Counted from the stretch's first letter, positions 17,680 to 28,800 are shown. The stretch is 64,000 nt of DNA from Pseudomonas sp. VD-NE ins (GCF_031882575.1 NZ_CP134772.1:2747001-2811000); one strand, 5' to 3'. The notes: generated by a model from the sequence alone, not told the origin. A program made the numbers and translations.

Positions 17680-19521
17680 ATGTTCTCAAGGCTCATTTTG
17701 TTCAGCACTTTCGCGCTTTTAACCCCGTTCAGTTGGGCCGCCCCGCAACCGGCGTTAACCGTGTACGGCGAACCTCCCAAATACGCCCCCGACTTCCAGC
17801 ACCTGGCCTACGCCAACCCCGACGCGCCGAAGGGCGGCAGCCTGCGTCGCTCGTCGCTGGAAAGCGGACCATTCGATCACCTGATTCCTTACACCGACAA
17901 AGGCACCGGTGTGGCCGACATTGATGGCTGGCTGTACGCGCCACTGGCCTATCGCAGCAAGGACGAGCCTTACAGCGTCTACGGTCTGGTGGCGCAGCAG
18001 ATGGAACTGGATCCGGATCGCCGCTGGATACGTTTCTACCTGAACCCGAAGGCTCGTTTTGACGACGGCACACCGATCACTGCTGAAGACGTTCGTTACA
18101 CCTTCAACCTGTTCACCACCCAGGGCAGCCTCAAATATCGCCAGCAGTTTCGCGATGTCGCTGAAGTCATCGTGGAGTCGCCGACGCAAGTGCGCTTCCT
18201 CTTCAAGAACAACGACAGCCGCACCTTGCCGCTGGACCTGGCGACACTGCCGGTGCTGCCCGAACATTGGTGGCGTACTCGCGATTTCGCCGAGGGCGGC
18301 GGTTTCGAGATCCCGCCGGGCAGCGGCCCGTATCGCATCAGCGCGGTGGATGCCGGGCGCAGCGTGAAATTTCAGCGGGTGCAGGACTGGTGGGCCAAGG
18401 ACCTGCCGATCACTCGCGGCCTGTACAACTTCGATCAACTGAGTGTGGAGTTCTTCGCCGACACCGACGTGTCGCGGCAGGTGCTCAAGGCTGGCGGCTT
18501 CGATTACAACCGCGAGTTCTCCGCCACCAGTTTCACCATCGGTTACGCGGGGGCTGCGCTGGAGCAAGGCAAATTGCGCCGTGAACATCTCGCACCGGGT
18601 GCCGCTCAAGGTGCGCAGGGCTTTGTGTTCAACCTGCAGAAACCAGCGTTTCAGGACCGTCGCGTGCGTCAGGCGATCGCCATGCTCTGGGATTTCGAAT
18701 GGAGCAACCGGCAGATGATGCGCAGCATGTACCTGCGCCAGCGCAGCTTCTTTTCCCACAGCGCACTGGCGGCCACTGCATTGCCGGATGCCGAAGAGCT
18801 GAAGATTCTCGAGCCGTTGCGCGGGCAGATTCCCGATGAAGTGTTCACCACGGTCTTTGAAGCACCGAAAACCGACGGCAGTGGCAATATCCGCGCCGAA
18901 CAATTGCAGGCACTGAAACTGCTGGAGGCCGCTGGCTGGAAGCCTCAGGGCGATCAATTGGTGAACGCCAATGGCGAGCCGCTGCACTTCACGTTTCTCA
19001 ATGGCCAGAAAGGTTTCGAACGGCTGTTGTTACCGTTCAAACGCAACCTGGCGCAGATCGGCATCGGCTTCGATATCCGTCAGGTCGACACGGCGCAATA
19101 CACCAACCGCGTGCGTAATCGAGACTACGACATGATCGTTGCCGGTTACCCGGTGAGTCAGGCCCCGGGGCGCGAGATGTTCAACTACTTCGGCTCCGAC
19201 GGCGCCGATGATCCCGGCTCGAACAATTACATGGTGCTGCGCGATCCGGCCGTCGATGCACTGCTCGAAGGGCTGGTGCAGGCCGATAACCGCGAGAGTC
19301 TGCTGCGTCACGCCCATGCGCTGGATCGAGTGTTGCAGTGGGGCTATTACTGGGTGCCCAACTATTACCCGCCGGGAATTTCCACGGTGTGGTGGAACCG
19401 CTTCGGCCGACCGGCGACTGCGCCGCTGTACGACGCTGGCCTCGACACCTGGTGGGAAATCAGCCCGACCGCACTGAGCACAAACCAGATGCACAAGGAG
19501 TACGCCCATGTGGGGTTATAG
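17680..19521 (+). CDS. yejA: Peptide ABC transporter substrate-binding protein, YejA type
   Basis: This 613-residue periplasmic binding protein of family 5 (oligopeptide type) has a signal peptide ([20 protein letters not shown]). YejA-like features include [51 protein letters not shown] and [19 protein letters not shown]. YejA homologs bind peptides, including microcin C-like and peptidyl-nucleoside antibiotics. AAAAGGAT precedes the ATG. The gene overlaps the next by 14 bp and heads a four-gene operon, yejABEF. Membership of the receptor regulon is inferred from the shared upstream motif. Confidence 0.88.
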   Translation: MFSRLILFSTFALLTPFSWAAPQPALTVYGEPPKYAPDFQHLAYANPDAPKGGSLRRSSLESGPFDHLIPYTDKGTGVADIDGWLYAPLAYRSKDEPYSVYGLVAQQMELDPDRRWIRFYLNPKARFDDGTPITAEDVRYTFNLFTTQGSLKYRQQFRDVAEVIVESPTQVRFLFKNNDSRTLPLDLATLPVLPEHWWRTRDFAEGGGFEIPPGSGPYRISAVDAGRSVKFQRVQDWWAKDLPITRGLYNFDQLSVEFFADTDVSRQVLKAGGFDYNREFSATSFTIGYAGAALEQGKLRREHLAPGAAQGAQGFVFNLQKPAFQDRRVRQAIAMLWDFEWSNRQMMRSMYLRQRSFFSHSALAATALPDAEELKILEPLRGQIPDEVFTTVFEAPKTDGSGNIRAEQLQALKLLEAAGWKPQGDQLVNANGEPLHFTFLNGQKGFERLLLPFKRNLAQIGIGFDIRQVDTAQYTNRVRNRDYDMIVAGYPVSQAPGREMFNYFGSDGADDPGSNNYMVLRDPAVDALLEGLVQADNRESLLRHAHALDRVLQWGYYWVPNYYPPGISTVWWNRFGRPATAPLYDAGLDTWWEISPTALSTNQMHKEYAHVGL

Positions 19522-20572
19522 CCTGCGGCGTCTGCTGCTGATCGTGCCGACCTTGCTCGCGATCCTGTTGGTCAATTTCGTTATCGTCCAAGCCGCGCCC
19601 GGTGGCCCGGTCGAGCAAGCCATTGCGCGCTTGCAGGGAATCGGCGTAGGCGCGGCGGTGGGTTCCAGCCACGTCGAGACCGTCGGTGGAGAATCCCGCG
19701 CGACCCGAGGCCTGGACCCGAAACTGGTGGCCGATATCGAGCGTCAATACGGCTTCGATAAACCGGCCAGCGAGCGCTTGTGGCTGATGCTCAAAAGCTA
19801 TGCGCGACTGGATTTCGGCCAGAGTTTCTTTCGCGGCGCCAGCGTCACCGAGCTGATCTGGCAGAAGCTGCCAGTGACCTTGTCGCTGGGGGTATGGGCG
19901 ACGCTGATCACTTATCTGGTGTCGATTCCGCTGGGCATTCGCAAAGCCGTGCACAACGGCTCGGCGTTCGATGTCTGGAGCAGTGTGGCGATCATCATCG
20001 GTTATGCGCTGCCGGGATTTCTCTTCGCGCTGCTGCTGATCGTGGTGTTTGCCGGCGGCACCGCGCTGGACTGGTTTCCGGTGCGCGGGCTGGTCTCGGA
20101 CAACTTCGCCCAGCTGTCGCCGTGGGCCAAGGTGGCCGACTATTTCTGGCATTTGGTGTTGCCGGTGACTGCCTTGGTCATCGGCGGTTTCGCCACGTTG
20201 ACGATCCTGACCAAAAACAGCTTTCTCAATGAGATCTCACGGCTGTACGTGGTGACCGCGCGCGCCAAGGGCCTGAGTGAACGCCAGGTGCTCTACGGTC
20301 ACGTGTTTCGCAATGCGATGCTGCTGGTCGTCGCCGGTTTGCCGCAGGCCTTGGTGACGGTGTTCTTCGGCGGCTCGTTGCTGATCGAAGTGATCTTTTC
20401 CCTCGATGGCCTTGGCCGCCTCAGTTATGAAGCGGCGGTGGCGCGCGACTATCCGGTGGTGTTCGGCTCGCTGTTCATCTTCACCCTGTTCGGCCTGCTG
20501 ATAAAACTGCTCGGCGACCTCTGCTACACGCTGGTCGACCCGCGTATCGACTTCACGACGAGGGCTGCCTGA
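19508..20572 (+). CDS. yejB: Peptide ABC transporter permease, YejB type
   Basis: This 354-residue inner membrane permease has the DppB/YejB layout: an N-terminal helix ([20 protein letters not shown]), a periplasmic insert with YejB-type length, then the permease core. The EAA-like loop is [20 protein letters not shown]. The start overlaps the yejA 3' end and the stop overlaps the yejE start (TGATG), so translation is coupled. With YejE it would form the channel of the importer. Confidence 0.88.
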   Translation: MWGYSLRRLLLIVPTLLAILLVNFVIVQAAPGGPVEQAIARLQGIGVGAAVGSSHVETVGGESRATRGLDPKLVADIERQYGFDKPASERLWLMLKSYARLDFGQSFFRGASVTELIWQKLPVTLSLGVWATLITYLVSIPLGIRKAVHNGSAFDVWSSVAIIIGYALPGFLFALLLIVVFAGGTALDWFPVRGLVSDNFAQLSPWAKVADYFWHLVLPVTALVIGGFATLTILTKNSFLNEISRLYVVTARAKGLSERQVLYGHVFRNAMLLVVAGLPQALVTVFFGGSLLIEVIFSLDGLGRLSYEAAVARDYPVVFGSLFIFTLFGLLIKLLGDLCYTLVDPRIDFTTRAA

Positions 20573-21594
20573 TGCTGACATTGTCTCCAATCGGCCGGCG
20601 CCGCTGGGCGCGGTTCAAGGCGCATCGGCGCGGCTGGTGGTCGTTGTGGCTGTTTCTTGCGCTGTTCGGTTTGAGTCTTGGCGGTGAACTGGTCGCCAAT
20701 GACAAACCACTACTGGTGACGTATCAGGGCGAATGGTATTTCCCGGCGTTCAAGCGCTACACCGAACAGGACTTCGGCGGTGAACTGCCGTTTCAACCGG
20801 ACTATCGCAGCGCGCAGGTACGGCAATTGATCGAGGGGCAGGGCGGGCGGCTGTGGTTTGCGCCGATTCCGTTCGCGTTCGACACGGTCAATTACGACCT
20901 CACGGAGCCGGCGCCGAGTCCGCCCAGCGGCGACAATTGGCTGGGCACCGATGATCAGGCGCGAGACGTGCTGGCGCGGGTGATATTCGGCACGCGTATA
21001 TCGCTGTTGTTTGCCCTGGCCCTGACGGCGGCAAGTGCGCTGATCGGTATCGCCACCGGAGCATTGCAGGGTTATTACGGCGGTTGGATCGACCTGATCG
21101 GTCAGCGCGTGCTGGAAGTGTGGTCGGGGCTGCCGGTGTTGTACCTGCTGATCATTCTGTCCGGGTTTGTCGAGCCGAATTTCTGGTGGTTGCTGGGGAT
21201 CATGGCGCTGTTTTCCTGGCTGAGCCTGGTCGATGTGGTGCGTGCCGAGTTCCTGCGCAGTCGCGGTCTGGAGTACGTGAAAGCCGCGCGGGCGCTGGGT
21301 GTCGGTGATGCGCAGGTGATCGTTCGGCACATCCTGCCCAATGCCATGAGCGCGACGCTGACCTATCTGCCGTTCATTCTCACCGGGGCGATTGCAACCT
21401 TGTCGGCGCTGGATTTTCTCGGTTTCGGCATGCCGGCCGGCAGCGCTTCGCTGGGCGAGTTGATCGGCCAGGGCAAGAGCAATCTGCAAGCGCCGTGGCT
21501 GGGCTTGACCGCGTTCTTTGCCTTGGCGCTGATCCTTTCACTGTTGGTATTCATCGGCGAAGCCTGCCGCGATGCGTTTGATCCGAGGACGTGA
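20572..21594 (+). CDS. yejE: Peptide ABC transporter permease, YejE type
   Basis: This 340-residue permease of the DppC/YejE type has the N-terminal motif RRRWARFKAHRRGWWSLWLF and the YejE-specific long periplasmic segment (TYQGEWYFPAFKRYTEQDFG). The core loop is KAARALGVGDAQVIVRHILP. It also has LGTDDQARDVLARVIFGTRI, the typical lead-in of this family. It is coupled to yejB by a TGATG overlap and ends one base before the ATG of the ATPase gene. Confidence 0.88.
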   Translation: MLTLSPIGRRRWARFKAHRRGWWSLWLFLALFGLSLGGELVANDKPLLVTYQGEWYFPAFKRYTEQDFGGELPFQPDYRSAQVRQLIEGQGGRLWFAPIPFAFDTVNYDLTEPAPSPPSGDNWLGTDDQARDVLARVIFGTRISLLFALALTAASALIGIATGALQGYYGGWIDLIGQRVLEVWSGLPVLYLLIILSGFVEPNFWWLLGIMALFSWLSLVDVVRAEFLRSRGLEYVKAARALGVGDAQVIVRHILPNAMSATLTYLPFILTGAIATLSALDFLGFGMPAGSASLGELIGQGKSNLQAPWLGLTAFFALALILSLLVFIGEACRDAFDPRT

Positions 21595-21595
21595 T

Positions 21596-23170
21596 ATGCC
21601 TGAACATCTGATCGAAATACGTGACCTGCGCGTCGCCTTCAATGGCCAGAGCGTGGTGCATGGCATCGACCTCGATATCCGCCCTGGCGAGTGCGTGGCG
21701 CTGGTGGGGGAGTCCGGTTCGGGCAAATCGGTAACCGCCCACAGCATTCTGCAATTGCTTGACCCGGCCATCACCCGGATCGACGGCAGCATCCGTTATG
21801 GCGGCGATGAACTGCTTGGCGTGCATGAGCGCTATCTGCGGCAACTGCGTGGCAACCGCATCGCGATGATTTTTCAGGAGCCAATGAGTTCACTGAACCC
21901 TTTGCATACGATTGAGCGGCAGTTGGGCGAAAGCCTGGCGCTGCACAAGGGGCTGGCCGGGGCGGCAGCGCGGTTACGGATTCTGGAATTGCTCGAACTG
22001 GTGGGCATTCAACGCCCGCGCGAGCGGCTCAAGGCCTATCCGCATCAACTGTCGGGCGGCCAGCGGCAACGGGTGATGATCGCCATGGCGCTGGCCTGTG
22101 AGCCGCAATTGCTGATCGCCGATGAGCCGACCACGGCGCTGGATGTGACCGTGCAGCGCAAGATTCTGCTGTTGCTCAAAGAACTGCAGGAGCGGTTGGG
22201 CATGGCGCTGTTGATCATCAGTCACGACCTGAATCTGGTGCGCAATATCGCTCAGCGGGTGGCGGTCATGCGTGGCGGATTGATTGTCGAGCAGGCGCCG
22301 TGTGAACGGTTGTTCAGTGCGCCGCAGCATCCTTACAGCATTGAGTTGCTCAACGCCGAACCGGGTGGCGAGGCGTTGTGTCGGGAACCCGCTGAGGATT
22401 TGCTGGAGGTGCGCGATCTCAATGTGCGTTTCCGTTTGGGCGGCGGATGGCTGCGCGCGAAATTCTGGTTGCACGCGGTCAACGGCGTTGACTTGAATCT
22501 TCAGCGCGGCAAAACCTTGGGCATCGTTGGTGAGTCCGGTTCCGGCAAATCGACACTGGGGCAGGCGATTCTGCGTTTGATCGAAGCCCAGGGCAGTATT
22601 CGCTTTCAGGGTGAGGCGCTGGAGCAGTTGAGCGGCAAGCAACTCAGGCCGCTGCGCAAACGCCTGCAAGTGGTGTTTCAGGATCCGTTTGGCAGCCTCA
22701 GTCCACGTTTATGCGTGGAGCAGATCATCGCTGAAGGTTTACAGGTGCACAGCGATTTGAACGCAGGCGAGCGCGAGAGGGCAGTGATTGATGTGCTGCG
22801 TGAGGTGGGTCTCGATCCGGCCACCCGACATCGCTATCCCCATGAGTTTTCCGGCGGGCAGCGGCAACGCATCGCGATCGCCCGGGCGCTGGTGCTCAAG
22901 CCCGAGTTGATCCTGCTGGATGAGCCGACCTCGGCACTGGATCGCACGGTGCAGAAGCAGATTGTCGCGCTGTTGCGACGCTTGCAGGCGGAGCACGGTT
23001 TGACCTATCTGTTCATCAGCCACGATCTGGCGGTGGTGCGCGCGTTGGCCCATGACTTGATTGTGATGAAGGATGGCGAGGTGGTGGAGCGTGGCGAGAC
23101 GAATGCGCTGTTTTATTCAGCGCAGCACCCGTATACCCGAGAGTTGCTGGCCGCTTCGTTCACCGTGTAA
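21596..23170 (+). CDS. yejF: Peptide ABC transporter ATPase, YejF type (fused duplicate)
   Basis: This 524-residue protein has two ABC ATPase domains in one chain, as in YejF. Domain 1 has Walker A GESGSGKS, signature LSGGQRQR and Walker [10 protein letters not shown]. Domain 2 has [17 protein letters not shown] and LILLDEPTS. Both sites look intact. The ATG at 21596 follows GAGGAC; an upstream in-frame ATG at 21572 would overlap yejE and has a poorer context. It completes an ATP-driven importer with YejA, YejB and YejE. The operon ends at a large inverted repeat at 23171-23273. Confidence 0.9.
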   Translation: MPEHLIEIRDLRVAFNGQSVVHGIDLDIRPGECVALVGESGSGKSVTAHSILQLLDPAITRIDGSIRYGGDELLGVHERYLRQLRGNRIAMIFQEPMSSLNPLHTIERQLGESLALHKGLAGAAARLRILELLELVGIQRPRERLKAYPHQLSGGQRQRVMIAMALACEPQLLIADEPTTALDVTVQRKILLLLKELQERLGMALLIISHDLNLVRNIAQRVAVMRGGLIVEQAPCERLFSAPQHPYSIELLNAEPGGEALCREPAEDLLEVRDLNVRFRLGGGWLRAKFWLHAVNGVDLNLQRGKTLGIVGESGSGKSTLGQAILRLIEAQGSIRFQGEALEQLSGKQLRPLRKRLQVVFQDPFGSLSPRLCVEQIIAEGLQVHSDLNAGERERAVIDVLREVGLDPATRHRYPHEFSGGQRQRIAIARALVLKPELILLDEPTSALDRTVQKQIVALLRRLQAEHGLTYLFISHDLAVVRALAHDLIVMKDGEVVERGETNALFYSAQHPYTRELLAASFTV

Positions 23171-23273
23171 CCCTGTAGGAGCTGTCGAGTGAAACGAGGC
23201 TGCGATCTTTTGACTTTGCTTTTTAAAAAAAAACAGGGTCAAAAGATCGCAGCGTGCCGCAGCTCCTACAGGG
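23171..23273. repeat. Intergenic inverted repeat (CTGTAGGAGCTG / GATCGCAG type)
   Basis: The left half CCCTGTAGGAGCTG...GCTGCGATCTTTTGAC and the right half GTCAAAAGATCGCAGC...CAGCTCCTACAGGG are reverse complements separated by an A-rich centre (TTTTTAAAAAAAAAC). This is a known type of dispersed repeat in fluorescent pseudomonads. It follows the yejF stop codon and could act as a terminator-like hairpin. Confidence 0.85.
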
Positions 23274-23281
23274 CCGAAACG

Positions 23282-23309
23282 CAAAAATCCCGCCACAGGG
23301 GGCGGGATT
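23282..23309 (-). terminator. Rho-independent terminator of the SCP2 gene
   Basis: On the minus strand AATCCCGCC, a 6-base loop and GGCGGGATT are followed by a T run (TTTTTGCG). It lies 22 bp past the stop codon of the SCP2-domain gene. Confidence 0.8.
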
Positions 23310-23331
23310 CTTGTGTCACTGAACGTCGCTA

Positions 23332-23649
23332 TTACGACGGGAACAGCTCGGACAGTTTCATCGACAGCATCATGTCGCCTTCAACGCGCAGCTTGCCGCC
23401 CATGAATGCTTGCATGCCGTCGGTTTCGCCGCTGACGATACCTTTCAGGGTTTCGCTGTCCAGCACCAGCGTGCAGTTGGCGTCCGGGTTTTCACCTTCC
23501 TGAATGTCGCAGGTACCGTCTTTGACGATCAGCGAGTACTGCTTGTCTTCGTCAGTGATGTTGAAACCGAAGACCAGATCCAGACCGGCAGCAGCGGCTG
23601 GGTTGAACTTGGCTTGCATTGCTTTTACGGCATCGGCTACGGAGGTCAT
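23332..23649 (-). CDS. SCP2 sterol-binding domain protein
   Basis: This 105-residue single-domain protein has the SCP2 fold: LVFGFNITDEDKQYSLIVKD, then CTLVLDSETLKGIVSGETDG and MQAFMGGKLRVEGDMMLSMK. Family members bind lipids or acyl-CoA in a hydrophobic tunnel. It is downstream of the histidine phosphatase gene on the same strand, 50 bp apart, so the two probably form an operon. In pseudomonads this pairing is often seen near fatty-acid metabolism genes. The exact ligand is unknown. Confidence 0.9.
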   Translation of the reverse strand: MTSVADAVKAMQAKFNPAAAAGLDLVFGFNITDEDKQYSLIVKDGTCDIQEGENPDANCTLVLDSETLKGIVSGETDGMQAFMGGKLRVEGDMMLSMKLSELFPS

Positions 23650-23699
23650 GGTTCGATCCTTATGAGGTTGATTACAGCAAGGTTCACAGTTGTCCGGAC

Positions 23700-24410
23700 T
23701 CAGCGAAAAGTGATGAGTTCCGGAGCCTTCAGCAGCTGCAGGTGTGCATGACTGTTGAAGGAAGCCAGAGCCACCTCGCGACCGCGGAACTTCAGCTGGT
23801 TGAGCGAGGTGTTGACGATTTGCCAGTTCAATTCAAAGGCCTGTTTTGCCGGCATTTGCGTAATGAGGTGGAGCAGGGCAGTGATGGTGCCGCCGGAGGT
23901 GAACACGGCGATTTTCTGTTTGTCGCCGGCCTGTTCAAGGATTCGGTGCAACCCGGCCTGAACCCGCTCGACGAAACCCAGCCAGCTTTCCAGCCCCGGC
24001 GTGTCGTAAGTGCCGGCCAGCCAGCGCTCGATGATCAGGGCAAAAATACGCTGGAATTCGCCACGGTTCTGCGCGGCGTTGCGCAGGATGTCGAGGGCTT
24101 CCGGCTCGTCCGCCAGCATGTCCGGGAGCAGGGCGCGGATCACCGCATCGGCATCGAATTCGTTGAAGGCGGAATCGGTTTCCAGGATCGGTACCGACAG
24201 CCCTTTGGCGGCGAACTGTTCCAGCGCGCTGGTGGCCGTGTGCTGCTGGCGACGCAGGTCTCCGGCGAGGCAGCGATCGAAGCGGATCCCCAGTTCTGCA
24301 AGGTGCTGACCGAGGATTTCTGCCTGGCGCACACCGGTCGGCGACAGGACGTCATAGTCGTCTGCACCAAAGGAGGCCTGGCCATGTCGAATCAAGTAGA
24401 TGCTGCCCAC
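23700..24410 (-). CDS. Histidine phosphatase family protein
   Basis: This 236-residue protein has the RHG catalytic motif at the N-terminus (IYLIRHGQASFG) and the second His region (KIAVFTSGGTITALL) of the phosphoglycerate mutase-like superfamily. The second motif has SGG where many members have HGG or SHG, so the usual second catalytic His is not obvious at that position. A GTG start at 24410 is used because the RHG strand begins there; the ribosome binding site is weak. It is probably co-transcribed with the SCP2 gene. The substrate is unknown. Confidence 0.82.
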   Translation of the reverse strand: MGSIYLIRHGQASFGADDYDVLSPTGVRQAEILGQHLAELGIRFDRCLAGDLRRQQHTATSALEQFAAKGLSVPILETDSAFNEFDADAVIRALLPDMLADEPEALDILRNAAQNRGEFQRIFALIIERWLAGTYDTPGLESWLGFVERVQAGLHRILEQAGDKQKIAVFTSGGTITALLHLITQMPAKQAFELNWQIVNTSLNQLKFRGREVALASFNSHAHLQLLKAPELITFR

Positions 24411-24482
24411 GTCCGCGTCATCCCGGTACGTTGAAGGTTGTGGCGAGGTTATGAGGATGGCGGGGAGCTGTCAATGAAAAAA

Positions 24483-24496
24483 CATACGCTTGTTTG
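24483..24496. promoter_or_regulatory. Possible PsrA/FadR-type operator
   Basis: CATACGCTTGTTTG is an imperfect palindrome close to the PsrA-type pattern CAAAC-N4-GTTTG (one mismatch in the left half). It lies 73 bp upstream of the histidine phosphatase start in the 200-bp divergent gap shared with sohB. The call rests on sequence similarity only. Confidence 0.3.
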
Positions 24497-24614
24497 AAAT
24501 GCCCGTTACAGGGGTGTTGCCAGAGGTTTCACGGCTGGCCGACAAGCCGGCGCATGGGTATGCTGGAGCCATCCCGCGTGTGCCTCACATCCGCGCATCG
24601 TTTAAGGAGTCTCT

Positions 24615-25643
24615 GTGGAGTTTTTCACCGAATACGCCAGCTTCCTGGCCAAGACCGTCACCCTGGTAGTCGCCATTCTGGTGGTGCTGGCCAGTTTTGC
24701 TGCATTGCGCAGCAAGGGCCGGCGCAAATCGGCCGGTCAGTTGCAGGTCAGCAAACTCAATGATTTCTACAAGGGCCTGCGTGAACGCCTGGAGCAGACC
24801 TTGCTCGACAAGGATCAGCTCAAGGCTTTGCGCAAGGGCGAAGCCAAGTCCGAAAAAAGCGCGAAAAAGCAGAAGAAACCTGAAGCCAAATCCCGCGTAT
24901 TCGTCCTCGATTTCGATGGCGACATCAAAGCTTCCGCCACTGAAAGCCTGCGCCATGAAATCACTGCGCTGCTGACCCTGGCCACGCCAAAAGATGAAGT
25001 GGTTCTGCGTCTGGAAAGCGGTGGCGGCATGGTTCACAGCTACGGCCTGGCATCGTCGCAACTGGCGCGGATCCGTGAAGCCGGCGTGCCGTTGACCGTG
25101 TGCATCGACAAGGTCGCAGCCAGCGGCGGCTACATGATGGCGTGCATTGGCGAGAAGATCATCAGCGCGCCGTTTGCGATTCTTGGTTCGATCGGCGTGG
25201 TTGCACAGTTGCCCAACGTCAACCGCTTGCTGAAAAAGCACGATATCGACTTTGAAGTCCTTACCGCCGGCGAGTACAAACGCACCCTCACCGTGTTCGG
25301 CGAAAACACCGAGAAGGGCCGGGAGAAGTTTCAGGAAGACCTGGACATCACCCATCAACTGTTCAAGAACTTTGTTGCGCGTTATCGCCCGCAACTGGCG
25401 ATTGACGATGTCGCCACCGGTGAAGTCTGGCTCGGCGTCGCGGCGCTGGATAAGCAACTGGTCGATGAGCTCAAGACCAGCGATGAATACCTGGCAGACC
25501 GGGCGAAAAAGGCTGAGGTCTATCACCTGCACTACGCCGAACGCAAAAGCTTGCAGGAGCGCATCGGCATGGCCGCCAGCGGCTCGGTCGACCGCGTACT
25601 GCTGAGCTGGTGGAGTCGCCTGACCCAGCAGCGCTTCTGGTAA
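24615..25643 (+). CDS. sohB: SohB-type inner membrane protease (S49 family)
   Basis: This 342-residue protein has an N-terminal membrane helix (AKTVTLVVAILVVLASFAA), a basic Lys-rich linker (KSEKSAKKQKKPEAK) and the S49 peptidase domain. The nucleophile region is KVAASGGYMMACIGEKIISA (catalytic Ser) and the strand preceding the site is RLESGGGMVHSYGLASSQL. SohB proteins are periplasmic-facing serine/lysine dyad proteases related to signal peptide peptidase SppA. The GTG start at 24615 has a good AAGGAG upstream. It is transcribed as a single gene and ends at a hairpin. Confidence 0.92.
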   Translation: MEFFTEYASFLAKTVTLVVAILVVLASFAALRSKGRRKSAGQLQVSKLNDFYKGLRERLEQTLLDKDQLKALRKGEAKSEKSAKKQKKPEAKSRVFVLDFDGDIKASATESLRHEITALLTLATPKDEVVLRLESGGGMVHSYGLASSQLARIREAGVPLTVCIDKVAASGGYMMACIGEKIISAPFAILGSIGVVAQLPNVNRLLKKHDIDFEVLTAGEYKRTLTVFGENTEKGREKFQEDLDITHQLFKNFVARYRPQLAIDDVATGEVWLGVAALDKQLVDELKTSDEYLADRAKKAEVYHLHYAERKSLQERIGMAASGSVDRVLLSWWSRLTQQRFW

Positions 25644-25652
25644 TCACTTCGT

Positions 25653-25680
25653 CGCCCGCATGATAGCCGTCGTGCGGGCG
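25653..25680 (+). terminator. Probable terminator of sohB
   Basis: CGCCCGCA (25653-25660) pairs with TGCGGGCG (25673-25680), followed by TGTTTAAGCTTTT. The remaining gap to 25833 is AT-rich compared with the surroundings and presumably holds the promoter of the next gene. Confidence 0.7.
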
Positions 25681-25833
25681 TGTTTAAGCTTTTCAGAAGC
25701 TTGTGCGTTACTTATATGTTTTAAACTTCTTTATTGTTGATGGTTTTTGCTCGAGTTCATCAACTAATCGCGCTGTATCCATTTTTATTTCAACTTTATT
25801 CTGAATGCTCAAATCAGATGAAGGTTGTTAAAC

Positions 25834-28800
25834 ATGGATGTTGAAAGTGAAACGTTGAAGTTGTCGGACATGACGCCTGCGCAACAAGGTGTCTTTTATG
25901 ATTTGTTCAAGGAGCAAATCCCATCCTGGTTACTGGAATCGTCGAGTGTCGTGCGCGACGAGCTCTACGCAAGCCTTAAACTCAGCTACAAGTCCCGGCA
26001 CACCGCACGCGAGCAGGCCAAAGCGTGGAGTTCGCCGCAAAGTTTCTGTGCGTCACTGTTGGCCAAAGCGATGTCGGACAAGCTGGGGGAAACGTTCGAT
26101 GTCACGGGCGCGCTCTTCCAGCATGTGCGCTCGACTTCGCGCCTGTTGGGATTGCGCAAAAAACTGGTGCTGCCGATAAAACGCGATTTGCTGACTGCCG
26201 CCTGCGAGAACTTTGAACTCTCGGAAACAAAGTCTGGCAACTATAGCGATAATTCGTTTCTTTATATTCCGGAGCGCGTGACGGGGCAGCGTAGTCGCAT
26301 ATTGGACCTCAAACCACATGAGTTTGCCAAACTGTGTCGTGACCTCGATCTGGGCGCGCAATACCAAAAACATGCAGAAGCCATGTTTGGCAGTGATACT
26401 CAAACGGGCAGTTTGCGCGCCGTTTCGGTGGCGTGCTCAAGGGATCAATTCGACGTCGATCGGCACATTGCTTTCATGCGCGGGCATATCAGCGCTGATG
26501 TTTATGCAATGCTCAAGTCAGTCAAGGACTCGGCGTCCCCCCTCAGGCTGGGTACTCAAACGCTGGGTTATCGGAATCTCGAATTGCTCGGGGTGACCTT
26601 GAGGGGGCCCATGTTGATCGGGCCGGTTGGCGCAGGCGCTGCGGGCGATAAGCGTTGTGTGGTTTATATACCCGGTGACCCGGATCATCCATTGAAGGAA
26701 TACGCGTCGTTCTCGCAGTTCGAGCGCCAGTTGAGCATGCGTTTGCGAGAGGTGGAATGGCGCAATTTTTTCATGCGCTTTGTCCTCCTCGGGGAGCGCT
26801 CGACATTCTTTGCCGGCCTGAACGTAAAACTGTTGAATGCCAATACCACACAATTTCCGTTTGCCACCGTCTACTTGCCGGTGACACCCGTCTCGCCTGA
26901 GGGTGATGCACAGCACGACCTGTTTGTCGCGCTGTTCAAGCATCACTCGAAAAAGGTTCGCGCAGATTCGCGCTTGCTGGTAGTGCCGACTGGCGATGAA
27001 GATGAAAAGACCCGCCTGGCCAGGCTGGAAAGCTATAAGTCCATCGGGTTGAACTCGCTCGCTTTCTTTGCATCTTTTGTGCCTGTTCTCGGCGAGATGA
27101 TGTTTGCTGTTGCCGGCCTGCAATTGCTCAATGAGATCTACGAAGGTGTGGGGAGCTGGGCCCATGGTGATCAGGAACACGCGACGGATTGCCTGTTCGA
27201 CACCTTGGAAAACCTGATACTCATGGCTGCCTTTGCAGCGGGTGGGGCGACCGCAGGCAAGGCCTATAAAACCGTGCGCTCATCAAATTTCGTGCTGGGT
27301 TTGCGACGTGTACCCATTGCGGGTAATGAACATCGATTGTGGAGTCCGGGGATGGCCGCCTATCGCCAATGGGAGCCCGTTCTGGGTGGTCTTTCCAAGG
27401 ATAGCCAGGGATTGGTCTGGCAGGGTGGGGAGTGTTATTTGCCAATGGGAGCAGATGCCTATGCGGTACGTCCGGTCGCCGGCACGGGTTTGTGGGAGAT
27501 GCGCGGCACGTCGTCAACCTCGCGATACAGCCCGTTGCTCGAAACCAACGGGGCGGGTGCCTGGCGGCACGACTCGGAACTGGCGCAAGACTGGAGCCAG
27601 CTCACGCTACTGCGCCGCCTGGGTTACCGGGAAGAAGGGCTGCCGGATGCCCGCGCCCTGGAGGTCATCGCCAGCACCGGTATCAATGAGACACAGATGC
27701 GCCAGTTGTTCGTCCAGAGTGGTGAGCCGATCGCACTTCTGATCGATGCCGCCAGACGCTTTCGCGCTGATGCGCAGGTTTCGCGGTTTCTGGAGCATAT
27801 CGGCACGCCGTCGCTGGCTTCTTCCGCCGATGCGGATCTGCAGTTGTACCTGCTGACCACGGCGTCGACCTGGCCCAAGGATCTGGCGGTAGTCGTGAAG
27901 GACGCTGGGGCAGCAGAAGTAGCGCGTTACGGCGCTGAAAGTACGTCTCGACGCGTGGACATCAGCAAGGACGCGCTGCGCCAAGGACAGTTTCACACGG
28001 CACTGCTGGCGGGACTCAAGGCGGACGAGAAAGTGACTCTGCTGGGTTCGAAGGCAAGTAAACCCTCCGAGCAGAGTGCCTTGCTGACCACTTGTGTCGC
28101 AGCGCTTGCATTACGCCAGCGTTCGGCGTTGATGAGTCGGCTCTATCAGCGCGTTGATGTCTGTGAACTCGCGCGCGGGGAACCCATCCGCAAGGCGTTT
28201 TCGCTATTGTCAGCCAGCATCGCTGACGAGCTGGTGAGGCATGCCGATGTCACCGAATGGGAGCAACTCGAATCCGCAAAAGTACCGCTTCGACTCGCCG
28301 AAGAGGCTCGGTGCTTTGAAACGATCCAGCGATTGAACCGAGCTTATGAGGGGCTGTACCTGGATGCGGTCAGTGGCCGCGATGCCGATGAGTTGTTGCT
28401 CGACACTTTGATGCACATGCCTGGATGGCCTGGTGATGTCTTGGTCGAAATCGTGGAGGCGGGAGAGTCTGCCCGGATCGGTCAAACCAACGCCGCCTAC
28501 AAGGTCGTCATCAAGGCACATGCAGATCATTATCAGGGCCTGGATGCGCAGGGAACCGTTTTGTCGACGCAGCTTGCCCGGACCCGCGCAGATTTTTTCC
28601 AGGTGTTATGGGAAAGCCTTCCGGCGCATGCTCGCAAGACGCTTGGCGTGGCCACGGACACTGACGGCAGCCTGCTTCGACAGAAAATCACGGCATTGGC
28701 ATTGCAGCGCCGCGAAGCTTTTTCCCGATTGCTGAGTGTCGAAGCGATTGCCACCGACTACCGCTCGCCCATGGGGCTGGCGGACCGTCGGGTCGAGCAC

